Assembly (NCBI GenBank): GCA_913030605.1
Contig: CAJWEZ010000045.1
Coordinates: 1 to 35,848 of the forward strand
DNA: 35,848 bases
Direction of reading: 5' to 3'
Origin: an uncultured Spirochaeta sp.
GTDB taxonomy: Bacteria; Spirochaetota; Spirochaetia; DSM-27196; Alkalispirochaetaceae
Made by a program: the position numbers and the translations under genes. Under the pieces are notes generated by a model. The model did not search any database and was not told where the DNA came from. It saw only the letters and a program-made list of their open reading frames with translations. The first letter of the stretch is position 1. Each line of letters begins with the position of its first letter. Positions 8,058-16,260 of this stretch are shown here, piece after piece.

Positions 8058-8882
8058 CTACCGCGGCGTCGAGGCCACTTCGTTCCACGTGCCGATCGCG
8101 TAGTAGATCGGCGAATGGTTGGTCGGCGTGCCGGGAGGCGCGGCCCCGGTGGTCACATCGACCCGATCGCCTCCGTGGTGAAACAACGCCGGCGGCGGTA
8201 CATGAACGAAGGGGTCATCGTCGTGTACGAGCCGGTAGACCGGGGCACCGATACCCCCGCAAAACGTTGCGTCGCCGACGCGCGGCGTTCCCAGGGTATA
8301 GACCCCCGACACCCCGACACCGGAATGTGAGAGGCGCGCCGCGGCGATCAGCGCCAGCGCGCCGCCGAGACTGTGCCCGGTGATGTACAGTGGCGATCGC
8401 GGATCGGGGCGCGACCGCCGCAGGTGCGACGCCACACCGGTCTCACCGTCCCAGACCTCGTCCAGGGTCGCCTGAAAACCGCGGTGCACGCGGCCCTCGG
8501 CGAGTCGTGCCGCAACCAGGGAGACGCGAATCGCGGCGACAACATCGAGCAAGCCGGCGAAGCTGCGGACATCGGTTCCGCGGAAGACAACGACGTGGCC
8601 GGTTCCGTCGGAGGTGACAAAACAGCGGCAGTGGGACCCGTCAAAGCCCCGGTAGGTCGAGAACCCGGCGCCGGCGAGCACGTCGGCGGCGTGCTCGTGT
8701 CCAACGTAGGCAAGCGCGGACATCTCGCTCAACCACCACGCCTGCACCGGGTTGTACCGCCCGCCGTGCCACGCCATCGGGACCCGGTCGGCGTGTTCGA
8801 GGTAGTGATATCCGGATGCCGTGGGAATGATCCGCCGGTCCCACGGCGCCGGAGGGGTTTTGCGTTTCAACTCGTCGCCCAC
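8058..8882 (-). CDS. Class 3 (Lipase_3) family lipase-like serine hydrolase
   Basis: The protein has 274 residues from the GTG at 8882, preceded by GAGAGG. A much longer open frame continues upstream but runs into the divergent gene, so it was not used. The nucleophile elbow GHSLGG places the catalytic serine at about residue 171. VVVFRGT near residue 100 is the usual oxyanion-hole strand, LGTPRVGD near 198-204 is a class 3 lipase signature, an Asp in VHDDDPF (about 221-223) fits the acid, and His256 in NHSPIYY fits the base. No signal peptide is visible, so the enzyme looks cytoplasmic or exported by an unknown route. It precedes mprF by 52 bases, which suggests co-transcription and a role in lipid metabolism. 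The substrate is unknown. Confidence 0.85.
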   Translation of the reverse strand: MGDELKRKTPPAPWDRRIIPTASGYHYLEHADRVPMAWHGGRYNPVQAWWLSEMSALAYVGHEHAADVLAGAGFSTYRGFDGSHCRCFVTSDGTGHVVVFRGTDVRSFAGLLDVVAAIRVSLVAARLAEGRVHRGFQATLDEVWDGETGVASHLRRSRPDPRSPLYITGHSLGGALALIAAARLSHSGVGVSGVYTLGTPRVGDATFCGGIGAPVYRLVHDDDPFVHVPPPALFHHGGDRVDVTTGAAPPGTPTNHSPIYYAIGTWNEVASTPR

Positions 8883-8951
8883 GCGATCGTTCCTCTCAGG
8901 CAACTGTACGGTGCAGACGGGTCGCGGGCAAGACGTCGCAGCCCGGTGGTG

Positions 8952-8957
8952 TATACT
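8952..8957 (+). promoter_or_regulatory. Possible -10 element TATACT
   Basis: TATACT lies 31 bases before the ATG at 8989, just ahead of a GAGGAG, in the gap between divergent genes. No convincing -35 box is visible at the normal spacing. Confidence 0.3.
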
Positions 8958-8988
8958 CTCAGCGAGGAGAAATACGAGTAGATACGTC

Positions 8989-10125
8989 ATGAATCGTCCG
9001 CGCTGCCCCCGAACCACGACGCTCCAACTCGCAATAGCGGTACTCGGGCTGAGCACCCTCGGCTCGTGCGCCACCATGGTCCGCACACCACACCCGTCCA
9101 AACGGTACCCGATCGACGACTGCACCGACCACGCGTACTTCGTTTCGCACCTGTGCTCCGAGGAGCGTGAGATCCTGGACTGGGCGAGCGAGTATCCCGA
9201 GTACCGATCGTTTTCCGCCATGACGGCGGAACACCTGCAGGCGATTCGCGCGGAGGCCGGGTCGGTCGATCGCGCCGCGGCGGTGTACTACGATCGGGCG
9301 ATCTCCGACCCCGACAATCGGGCATTTCTTGAGTTCGTGGACGCACGGGAGAATGAGTTCAGACGAGGTCCCCCCGACTTCGATGACCGGAACGTGCTTC
9401 TCGCGTTTGTGCCGGGCATGTTCTACAAGGACGTCTCGATCGTCGGCCTGAAAGGGGAGCCGCTCCTGGATGCGGCGGCGGACGCCAACCTCGACGCGGA
9501 GCTCGTCCCCGTGAAGCAGACCGGCACGATTCGTACAAACGCGCGCATCATCCGCGATTTCCTTGCCGAGCGCGCGACCCGCTACGACTCGATCATCGTG
9601 GCGTCCGTCAGCAAGGGCGGCGGCGACTTCGTCGAGATGCTCTACGAGTACGGCGACGAAGCGTTCGTCGACGCCATCGACGTGTGGTTCAACATCGGCG
9701 GCATCGTCGAACCGAGTCCCATTCTCGACATGACCGACACCACCTGGCGCTATCGCGTCTGGGGCAAGACGTTCTTCTTCTTCAACGGTTGGGACTGGGA
9801 CGGACTGGAGTCAATGGACGACTGGTTTCGCTACAGACCCGGCGCTCTGTCCCACCCCATGTCGATTCCCGACACCGTCCAGGTGGTCACGATCATCGGG
9901 GTGCCCCTCGCGCGCCACGTGACGCGGATCGCGCGTCCCTTCTATCGAAGGATCAGCGACTACGGGCCCAACGACGGCTACGTTCTCCTCGGCGTCGACC
10001 AGCACCCTCCCGGCATATTCTACCCGTCGTGGCGCAACGACCACTATTTCCAGTGGACCCTTCCGGAGCCGCGGATCTGGGCGTTCTTCTCGTACGCCAT
10101 GGAGATCATAGACGGCACGACGTAG
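8989..10125 (+). CDS. Putative lipoprotein, possible alpha/beta-hydrolase fold
   Basis: The protein has 378 residues. A hydrophobic leader ends in the lipobox STLGSC (Cys27), so it is probably lipid-anchored. I do not recognise a named family. The central region reads VLLAFVPGMFYKD, then YDSIIVASVSKGGGDFVEML, then WFNIGGIVEP. The order of strand, Ser-Lys-Gly-Gly turn and helix resembles the nucleophile elbow of alpha/beta hydrolases, which would make the serine of SVSKGG the nucleophile. A conserved-looking DYGPNDGYVLLGVDQHP segment could carry the acid and histidine. The start ATG has only a distant GAGGAG (about 19 bases upstream), but no better start exists in frame. It is divergent from the lipase gene, 106 bases apart, and converges on the importer operon with six bases between stops. 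Confidence 0.6.
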   Translation: MNRPRCPRTTTLQLAIAVLGLSTLGSCATMVRTPHPSKRYPIDDCTDHAYFVSHLCSEEREILDWASEYPEYRSFSAMTAEHLQAIRAEAGSVDRAAAVYYDRAISDPDNRAFLEFVDARENEFRRGPPDFDDRNVLLAFVPGMFYKDVSIVGLKGEPLLDAAADANLDAELVPVKQTGTIRTNARIIRDFLAERATRYDSIIVASVSKGGGDFVEMLYEYGDEAFVDAIDVWFNIGGIVEPSPILDMTDTTWRYRVWGKTFFFFNGWDWDGLESMDDWFRYRPGALSHPMSIPDTVQVVTIIGVPLARHVTRIARPFYRRISDYGPNDGYVLLGVDQHPPGIFYPSWRNDHYFQWTLPEPRIWAFFSYAMEIIDGTT

Positions 10126-10131
10126 GGGGCA

Positions 10132-11205
10132 TTACCCCTTCCGCGCAAACGGGATCCACGCGGGCAGCGCGAGTGCGAACGAACTCCCGCCCCGCAACGA
10201 GACGACTGCGCTCTGCAGGACGATGAACAGGTAGAGCAGCAGCCCGGCGATGATCGCCTGGAGGTTGGAGTCGACCCCGGCGGCGCGGATGAGCTCGTTG
10301 ATCGTCAACAGCGTCAGCGCGCCGATTGGCGAACCCAGCAGGTTGCCCACGCCGCCGTTGAGCATCGTTCCGCCGATGATCGCGGCGGCGATCGCCTTCA
10401 TTTCCATCCCCGCGCCGTTTCCGACATTGCCCGCGCCGGTCGTCATGACAAAGACGAACCCCGCACTACCGGCCAGCACGCCGCACAGCACGTAGGAGAA
10501 GAACCGCGTTCGCTTTACGTTGATGCCGAGCATGCGGGCGCTCTGGCTGTTTCCCCCCACGGCGTACAGGTTTCGTCCGAATCGCGACCACTTCATCATG
10601 GAGACGAGGACGACCACCAGCACAAAGACGACGATCGCTCCGGGTTTGATCTGCAGCGGGATGAAATGGCCCAGGCGATTGGTGGTACCGAGCCACGGGA
10701 CGATGATTTCGTAGTCCCGAAGCGCCACAAACGCCGGCGACGTTACGTTGAGCGGGTCTTTGTGAATGATCGTCAGGAGTCCGGCTCCCAGAAAGAGGCC
10801 CGCAAGCGTGATGATAAACGGCTGGATATCGAGGTACGCGATCAGGAAGCCCTGCAGGAGACCGAAGGCGAGTCCGATCGCCAGCGCCAGGAGTATCGCG
10901 CCGCCGACGCTCCCGTCGTGGAGCTCCATCAGCACCGCACAGGACATCGTGACCAGCCCCATGACCGAACCAACCGAGATGTCGATACCGCCGCCGATCA
11001 TCACGACACTGATCCCCAGTGTGATAATGATGAAGGGAGCGTTCAGGCTGAACAGGTCGAAAAAGGTCTGGAACTGCAGGAAACTGCGAGGGTAGCTCAG
11101 TATCGCAAAGCCGTACATGAGCGCGAAGATCCCCGCCGCAATGACCAGGAGCAGATCCGAGTTTGACAGTTTCTCCCGTTGTTTGATCGTTCCTGTTGTC
11201 TGCAC
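10132..11205 (-). CDS. Sugar ABC transporter permease, YjfF/RbsC-like
   Basis: This is a 357-residue integral membrane protein of the BPD_transp_2 class that serves monosaccharide importers such as Rbs, Mgl and Ytf. Hydrophobic helices fill almost the whole length. The family signature is present as GGIDISVGSVMGL (after helix 2) and FGRNLYAVGGNSQSARMLGINV, the cytoplasmic loop that docks on the ATPase. The C-terminal IGGTMLNGGVGNLLGSPIGAL is also typical. It starts one base after the stop of the second permease, so the two are translationally coupled and probably form a heterodimeric channel, as YtfT/YjfF do. It is the last gene of the operon and converges with the lipoprotein gene. Confidence 0.88.
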   Translation of the reverse strand: MQTTGTIKQREKLSNSDLLLVIAAGIFALMYGFAILSYPRSFLQFQTFFDLFSLNAPFIIITLGISVVMIGGGIDISVGSVMGLVTMSCAVLMELHDGSVGGAILLALAIGLAFGLLQGFLIAYLDIQPFIITLAGLFLGAGLLTIIHKDPLNVTSPAFVALRDYEIIVPWLGTTNRLGHFIPLQIKPGAIVVFVLVVVLVSMMKWSRFGRNLYAVGGNSQSARMLGINVKRTRFFSYVLCGVLAGSAGFVFVMTTGAGNVGNGAGMEMKAIAAAIIGGTMLNGGVGNLLGSPIGALTLLTINELIRAAGVDSNLQAIIAGLLLYLFIVLQSAVVSLRGGSSFALALPAWIPFARKG

Positions 11206-11206
11206 C

Positions 11207-12250
11207 CTACACCTCCTGCTTTGCGGGTTTTGTTCGGATTCGCTCGACCGTTTTTCGGGCGAACTCCCGAACCACCGGTGACGACACCGCCATGAGTACG
11301 ATGATAAAGACCGCCTTGAACGCCTTTATCGCCTCGGTGTTCACCTCCAGGCGGAGGAGCGTCCTGTTGAGGACCTCGATCGTGTACGCGCCGATGACCG
11401 AACCGGTGATGCTGAATTTGCCGCCACTCAGGACGTTGCTCCCGATGGCAACCGCGAGAATCGCGTCCAGCTCGATAAACTTGAGCAGATTGACGCTGTC
11501 GTGCCGTCCGGCCTTGGTAATGGCGATAAAGCCCGCAACCGAGGTACAGATGCCCATGATCAGGAAGGTCAGGAACTTCACGCTCACCGGGTTGATGCCG
11601 TTCAGTCGCGCCGCCTTCTCGTTGATACCGACGGATTCGGCGTACAGCTTGAGATTGGTCAGTTTGAGCACGAGCGCTATGAGCCCGATGAAGACGAAGG
11701 TCAGGATAATCGGCGTCTGAATCGGAACGCCGGGGATCACCCCTCCGATTTGACCGGTGAGTTTGGTGCCGACAACGGGCGACAGCTTTCCGTCGATGAG
11801 GAAGGCTATGGACCGTCCACCGGTGAAGAGGATCAGCGTTGCCACCATCGGTTGCACCTTGAATACCGCAACGAGGGATCCGTTGAACGCTCCGATCAGC
11901 AGACCGGTGCCGCAACTCGCAAGCAACGCCAGGACGATCGTCATCACCGTGTCCTGATTGGACGCGATGAGTACCTGACCGAATACCGCCGACGCGATCG
12001 TGGCCGCCACGCCGACGCTGATATCCTGGCCGCCGGAGGAGGCGGTGACGAGGGTCATCCCGATCGAGATGATGACGAGCTCGCTCGCGCCGAACAGTAT
12101 GTTGGGAATGTTCCCGTACAGCGCGCCGTTAATGACCGAGATGCTGAAATAGTCGGCACCCTTGATCAGGTTGATCACGATCAGCAACCCCAGAACGGAG
12201 AGTGGCAGGATCAAATGGGATGCTGTGTGTTTTGTTCGCAGTGTTGCCAT
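11207..12250 (-). CDS. Sugar ABC transporter permease, YtfT-like
   Basis: This is a 347-residue membrane protein of the same permease class as its downstream neighbour. It shows the signature SSGGQDISVGVAATIASAV in the second helix region and LYAESVGINEKAARLNGINP, the EAA-like loop contacting the ATPase. SGGKFSITGSVIGAYTIE follows near the C-terminus. It begins two bases after the ATPase gene stop. Having two different permeases next to a double ATPase is the arrangement of the E. coli galactofuranose importer ytfQRT-yjfF. The substrate is therefore plausibly a furanose or other monosaccharide, but this is inference from layout. Confidence 0.88.
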   Translation of the reverse strand: MATLRTKHTASHLILPLSVLGLLIVINLIKGADYFSISVINGALYGNIPNILFGASELVIISIGMTLVTASSGGQDISVGVAATIASAVFGQVLIASNQDTVMTIVLALLASCGTGLLIGAFNGSLVAVFKVQPMVATLILFTGGRSIAFLIDGKLSPVVGTKLTGQIGGVIPGVPIQTPIILTFVFIGLIALVLKLTNLKLYAESVGINEKAARLNGINPVSVKFLTFLIMGICTSVAGFIAITKAGRHDSVNLLKFIELDAILAVAIGSNVLSGGKFSITGSVIGAYTIEVLNRTLLRLEVNTEAIKAFKAVFIIVLMAVSSPVVREFARKTVERIRTKPAKQEV

Positions 12251-12252
12251 CG

Positions 12253-13758
12253 TTACTCTCTGCCTCCCCCGGCGATCATGTGCATCACGTCGCTCTCGGT
12301 GATGGAGCTGCCGGACAGCTCACCGACGATCGCGCGATCCTTCATGACGATCAGTCGCGAACAGGTCCGAAGCATCTCCTCTATCTCGGAGGAGATGAAC
12401 GTCACGCTGACCCCTTCAGACGCCAGTCTGAGGACCAGTTTCTGGATCTCCACCTTGGTTCCCACGTCGATGCCCCGTGTGGGCTCGTCGAGGATCAGGT
12501 AGTCCGGGCGGGTGAGCAGCCAGCGGGCCAGGATCACCTTTTGCTGGTTGCCGCCGGACAGCGATTCGATCGGGGTGCTGGATGTCGGTGTCTTGATCTT
12601 CAACGCGGCGATAAACTCATCGGCGAACGCTTCGGCCTGTCTTCGCGAGAGGGGTCTGAAAAACCCTTTCATCACCTGCAGTGCCAGGATGATGTTTTCA
12701 CGAACCGAGAGTTCCGCGATAAGCCCGTCGCCCTTCCGATCCTCCGGCAGGTACCCGATCCCGTGTTTCATGGCGCGAAGCGGTTTGGTCAGCTTGACCC
12801 GTTTGCCGTGCACGCGGACTTCTCCGCCGGTGACCTTGTCCGCGGCGAAGATCGCCCGGACGCTCTCGCTGCGGCCGGACCCGAGCAGGCCGGCAAAACC
12901 GTTTACCTCGCCCTTTCGGATCCTGAAGTCGAAGGGCTGTACCCCCGCCGCGCTCGAAAGCGCCGTTGCTTCGAGGACGGGGACGCTGTCGTCTTCGAGG
13001 ACGGGCTCCTGGGTGTGTACGTCGGCCACCGCATCCAGTGCCTTGCCCATCATCTTCGAGACGAGGTCCAGCTGGGGCAGCGTCTCGGCTTCGTACTCCC
13101 CGATAAACTGACCGTTTCGAAGTACCGTGATGCGGTCGCTGATCTCGTACACCTGATCGAGGAAGTGGGTGACGAAAATGATGCCCACCCCCCTCGATTT
13201 CAGCTCACGCATGAGTCCGAAGAGTTTCTGAACTTCGTCCTCATCCAGGGAGGAGGTCGGCTCGTCCAGCACCAGAATCTTGCAGTCCATGTCGATCGCC
13301 CGGGCGATTGCGATCATTTGCTGGACGGCGAGGGAACAGCTCGACAGCTGCTGCGTCGGTCGGGCGGGTATCCCGAGGGAGTCCAGGAGCTCTTTCGTCC
13401 TGGCGTTTATCTCATTCCAGTTGACGAAGCGGTAGTTCCCGCGGCCGATGAAGGTGTTCTCCGCGACCGTGAGATTGTGACAGAGCGAGATCTCCTGATA
13501 GACCGTACCGATTCCGAAGTTTTGCGCGTCCTGCGGTGACCGAAACTCCATCGGCTCGCCGTTGATCGTTATCTGACCGGCATCCTTCTGGTAGACCCCG
13601 GTCATCACCTTGATGAGCGTCGACTTCCCGGCCCCGTTCTCGCCCATGAGCGAATGGACCTCGCCTTTCCGGAGGGTAAATCGCACGTCGTTGAGTGCTT
13701 TGACCCCCGGAAAGGATTTGTCGATACCGCTCATTTCCAGTACGTTCTGCGACTCCAA
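12253..13758 (-). CDS. Sugar ABC transporter ATP-binding protein, double-ATPase YtfR/MglA/RbsA type
   Basis: The protein has 501 residues. I chose the TTG at 13758 because AGGAG lies seven bases upstream and the protein then begins with the usual VLEMSGIDKSFPGVKAL; an upstream TTG at 13785 has no such site. Two ATPase domains are fused. The first has Walker A GENGAGKST (about residues 39-47), a degenerate signature LSSCSLAVQQ and Walker B ILVLDEP. The second has a degenerate Walker A GLLGSGRSES, a full signature LSGGNQQK and Walker B YLILDEPTRGIDVG. This asymmetry is the rule in the RbsA/MglA family. It energises import through the two permeases encoded immediately downstream. A strong hairpin separates it from the binding-protein gene. 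Confidence 0.92.
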   Translation of the reverse strand: MESQNVLEMSGIDKSFPGVKALNDVRFTLRKGEVHSLMGENGAGKSTLIKVMTGVYQKDAGQITINGEPMEFRSPQDAQNFGIGTVYQEISLCHNLTVAENTFIGRGNYRFVNWNEINARTKELLDSLGIPARPTQQLSSCSLAVQQMIAIARAIDMDCKILVLDEPTSSLDEDEVQKLFGLMRELKSRGVGIIFVTHFLDQVYEISDRITVLRNGQFIGEYEAETLPQLDLVSKMMGKALDAVADVHTQEPVLEDDSVPVLEATALSSAAGVQPFDFRIRKGEVNGFAGLLGSGRSESVRAIFAADKVTGGEVRVHGKRVKLTKPLRAMKHGIGYLPEDRKGDGLIAELSVRENIILALQVMKGFFRPLSRRQAEAFADEFIAALKIKTPTSSTPIESLSGGNQQKVILARWLLTRPDYLILDEPTRGIDVGTKVEIQKLVLRLASEGVSVTFISSEIEEMLRTCSRLIVMKDRAIVGELSGSSITESDVMHMIAGGGRE

Positions 13759-13790
13759 TTGCCGGCTCCTTTGCTGCCCGCACAAAGAAA

Positions 13791-13832
13791 CGCGGCGCGG
13801 CGGACCGGAACAGATCCGAACACCGCGCCGCG
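13791..13832 (-). terminator. Stem-loop between the binding-protein and ATPase genes
   Basis: CGCGGCGCGG (13791-13800) pairs perfectly with CCGCGCCGCG (13823-13832). On the transcribed minus strand the second arm is followed by TTTCTTTG. This 10-bp GC stem lies 44 bases after the binding-protein stop and 33 bases before the ATPase start. By analogy with malE-malF and rbs operons it may act as a leaky terminator or 3' stabiliser that raises binding-protein level over the membrane subunits. Confidence 0.6.
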
Positions 13833-13876
13833 AACTCTACCCGTTCAACGGTCTGGAAACAGGTTCCAGGCCATTC

Positions 13877-14923
13877 CTACCGGGTAACCACTCCCTTGCC
13901 GGGATCATCATTGATGCCCTGGTTTTCGATGATCGCATCCGTCACCGTGCTGGTATCGACGCCGATTTCCTCGTTGTAGACGATACCGCTGGGAATCGAA
14001 CCGCCGCTCTCGAGATCCTGAATCCACTCCGAGATCTGCGACGCCTGCCGCGGGCTGCACTGCTGGTCATAGTTCCAGTAGCCGGCCTGCACGTTGCGGA
14101 GCGCGAACCGGTTGAAGTCAAAACCGATGATAATGACATCGCCGTCCACGCCATGGGAGATGCCGGCAGCTTCCAGCGCCTGTACGGCACCCTGCGCCAT
14201 TCCGTCGTTCTCCGCGTAAATCACGTTGAAGTCCTTGCCCGCGGTGATCGCTGCTTCAACGACCCGGCGCGCTTCCTCGAGGCTCCAGCTGTCGCCGCCG
14301 GTTCCGTCCGCGACGATGGACAGGTCCCCGTTCTCCTCGGCCGAAAGGACCGCCGCACTGCGACCGATTTCGGCGGCCGAACCCAGCTGACCGCGGATGA
14401 GCACCACGTTGTACTCGTCCAGCCCCTGGTCCAGCAGCCAGTTCACCGTGTTTTCTCCCTCAGCATGCATGTCGGAAACGAGCGCCGCCTGGTAGTTGGA
14501 CTCGTCGGTGTCGATCAGCCGGTCGAACAGGAAGACCATGACGCCGGCGTCGGCGGCGGACTTGAGAACGTTGTCCCACCCGGATGCGTTGGCAGCCGAG
14601 ATGAGGAGATAGTCCACGCCATCGCGAATATAGCCCTGCGCCGCAGCGATCTGCTCACTGTTGTCGCCGGTATTGGTCTGCCGGGCATCGTAGCCGTTGG
14701 CTCGGGAGAAGACGGTGTTCATGTCTTCCACGTTTGCCTGACGGTACCCGGATTCCTCCGGCGGCAGGTTTACTATGCCGACGCGAATCAGGTCGCTGTC
14801 GCCGCCGGCTTCTCGTGAGCCGCTTGCGGCCACGATCCCTGTAATAGCCAGGATGAGTACCAGGGCCAGACCGACCGTCCTGGACCAGCCGTGTCTCCCG
14901 TGCATCTGTGTTCTGAATGACAT
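13877..14923 (-). CDS. Periplasmic sugar-binding protein of the ABC importer (Peripla_BP_4 type)
   Basis: The protein has 348 residues. The ATG at 14923 is favoured because GGAGG lies six bases upstream. The N-terminus is basic, followed by a hydrophobic core and a likely signal-peptidase site around IVAASG; no lipobox cysteine is seen, so it should be a soluble periplasmic protein. The core has the type I periplasmic-binding pattern: IRVGIVNLPPEESGYRQ, EQIAAAQGYIRDGVDYLLI, NVLKSAADAGVMVFLFDRLID, VIYAENDGMAQGAVQALEAAG and DGDVIIIGFDFNRFALR. It is the first gene of the importer operon. It is related to, but clearly different from, the YtfQ-like lipoprotein encoded divergently. The ligand is unknown. 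Confidence 0.88.
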   Translation of the reverse strand: MSFRTQMHGRHGWSRTVGLALVLILAITGIVAASGSREAGGDSDLIRVGIVNLPPEESGYRQANVEDMNTVFSRANGYDARQTNTGDNSEQIAAAQGYIRDGVDYLLISAANASGWDNVLKSAADAGVMVFLFDRLIDTDESNYQAALVSDMHAEGENTVNWLLDQGLDEYNVVLIRGQLGSAAEIGRSAAVLSAEENGDLSIVADGTGGDSWSLEEARRVVEAAITAGKDFNVIYAENDGMAQGAVQALEAAGISHGVDGDVIIIGFDFNRFALRNVQAGYWNYDQQCSPRQASQISEWIQDLESGGSIPSGIVYNEEIGVDTSTVTDAIIENQGINDDPGKGVVTR

Positions 14924-15231
14924 TCCGTGCCTCCGTGTGGGAACCGAATTTGCGATCAAGGGCGGCGACGCCGCTCTTTCCGATATCCACCATTAAAACG
15001 GGAGCATTCCCGCCGGAGCTACGGACAAGCTTTCGATCTTGTGATGATTATTTATTGGTTTCACGGGAGGGCGAGGTGGTTTCTACGATTTCTTCCGGGA
15101 GTCCTTGGTTATTTTTCGATCTGCCCCGGGGCGCTCAAATTCCGCGTTTGCAACCGGATAGGCCCGTGGTAGAGTGAATCAACTGAGGACACGTGTATCC
15201 CCGACCAGGACGCCGTGTCACGGGGGTCTTC
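14924..15231. promoter_or_regulatory. Divergent control region between importer and sensor operons
   Basis: These 308 bases separate the first codons of the importer and sensor operons and should carry both promoters. The stretch at about 15041-15058 is locally AT-rich in otherwise GC-rich DNA. An interrupted palindrome lies at 14999-15012, and its half-site ACGGGAG recurs at 15062-15068. I could not identify convincing -35/-10 pairs. It is the expected target of the AraC-type regulator encoded at 17728-19347. Confidence 0.6.
14999..15012. promoter_or_regulatory. Interrupted palindrome CGGGA-GCAT-TCCCG, candidate operator
   Basis: The half-sites CGGGA (14999-15003) and TCCCG (15008-15012) are perfect inverted repeats around four bases. 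The site lies 76 bases before the importer's first codon, in the divergent promoter region. A role as operator is inferred from position only. Confidence 0.4.
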
Positions 15232-16206
15232 ATGGTCCGATCACTCCACGTCTTCCTTACCATCCTGTTTCTCGCCGTATTCCTGGGCTGCGGTACCAGT
15301 CGCGACAACGAGCCCGAGGATAGTCCGATCGTTCTCGGGTACTCCCAACTCGGTGACGAGAGCGCGTGGCGAACACAGAACAGCCGGTCGATCATCAGCG
15401 CGGCACAGGACGCCGGTATCAAGATCATGTTCGAAGACGCGATGCAGAATCCGGAGAACCAGATCAAGGCGATACGCTCGTTCATCGCGTACAAGGTGGA
15501 TGTGATCGCCTTCTCTCCGCTGGTCGAGACGGGGTGGGACACCGTGCTCGGTGAGGCGCGGGCGGCCGGCATCCCCGTCATCATCGTGGACCGGATGATC
15601 GATACCGCCGACCCCGGCCTGTACCGAACCGCCATTACCTCGGACTTTGATCTCGAGGGGCGCCGGGCGGGGGAGTTTCTCGTGGAGAAGTTCCAGGACA
15701 CCGACGATCCCGTCCGGATCGTGGAACTCGTCGGCACCGCGGAGTCCACCCCGGCGATCGGACGGTACGAAGGGTTCCGTGAGGTGATCTCCGCCGATCC
15801 GAAGTTCGAGGTGATCTTCAGCGAGGACGGCGATTTCATGCTCAGCAAGGGGCGGGAGATCATGCAGCGCGTTCTGTCGCTCTACGATCCAGAGGACATC
15901 GACGTGTTGTATTCGCACAACGATGACATGACCTTTGGCGCCATCGAGGTGATGCACGAGGCCGGAATCGTCCCAGGCCGGGACATCGTGATCATCTCGG
16001 TGGATGCGACCCAGCGAATCATCAACTACCTCAAAGAGGGTGCGGTGAACTGTGTCATCGAGTGCAATCCCAACAGCGGTCCGCTCGTCATGGACATCGC
16101 CGGACGGATCGCCGCCGGCGAAGAGGTGCCGAAACACATCTCAATCCAGGAGACGGTGTTTGACGAATACACCGACTTCAGCACGATCGCCGATAGAGGA
16201 TACTGA
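15232..16206 (+). CDS. YtfQ-like sugar-binding lipoprotein, probable sensor subunit
   Basis: The protein has 324 residues. The ATG at 15232 has GGGGG seven bases upstream and puts the leader directly at the N-terminus, ending in the lipobox VFLGC (Cys20); a GTG at 15193 is an alternative. The mature protein follows E. coli YtfQ closely from memory: LGYSQLGDESAWR, ENQIKAIRSFIAYKVD, SPLVETGWDTVL, AGIPVIIVDRMID, SKGREIMQ, YSHNDDMTFGAIE and the terminal GY. The family binds furanose sugars. It is not in the importer operon, which has its own binding protein, but is followed by a YesM-type kinase and a YesN-type regulator. It is most simply read as the ligand-recognising partner of the kinase, as XylFII is for LytS in Clostridium. 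It could instead also serve the importer. Confidence 0.88.
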   Translation: MVRSLHVFLTILFLAVFLGCGTSRDNEPEDSPIVLGYSQLGDESAWRTQNSRSIISAAQDAGIKIMFEDAMQNPENQIKAIRSFIAYKVDVIAFSPLVETGWDTVLGEARAAGIPVIIVDRMIDTADPGLYRTAITSDFDLEGRRAGEFLVEKFQDTDDPVRIVELVGTAESTPAIGRYEGFREVISADPKFEVIFSEDGDFMLSKGREIMQRVLSLYDPEDIDVLYSHNDDMTFGAIEVMHEAGIVPGRDIVIISVDATQRIINYLKEGAVNCVIECNPNSGPLVMDIAGRIAAGEEVPKHISIQETVFDEYTDFSTIADRGY

Positions 16207-16260
16207 GCCCGCCGGCGCGGTTGGGGGGCGCCTGCGATGAAACAGAACGGTAGGAGAACA

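Noticed and set aside
10126..10145. Small hairpin AGGGG-N6-CCCCT between two convergent stop codons
   Set aside because: The stem is only five pairs and overlaps coding sequence, too weak to call a terminator.
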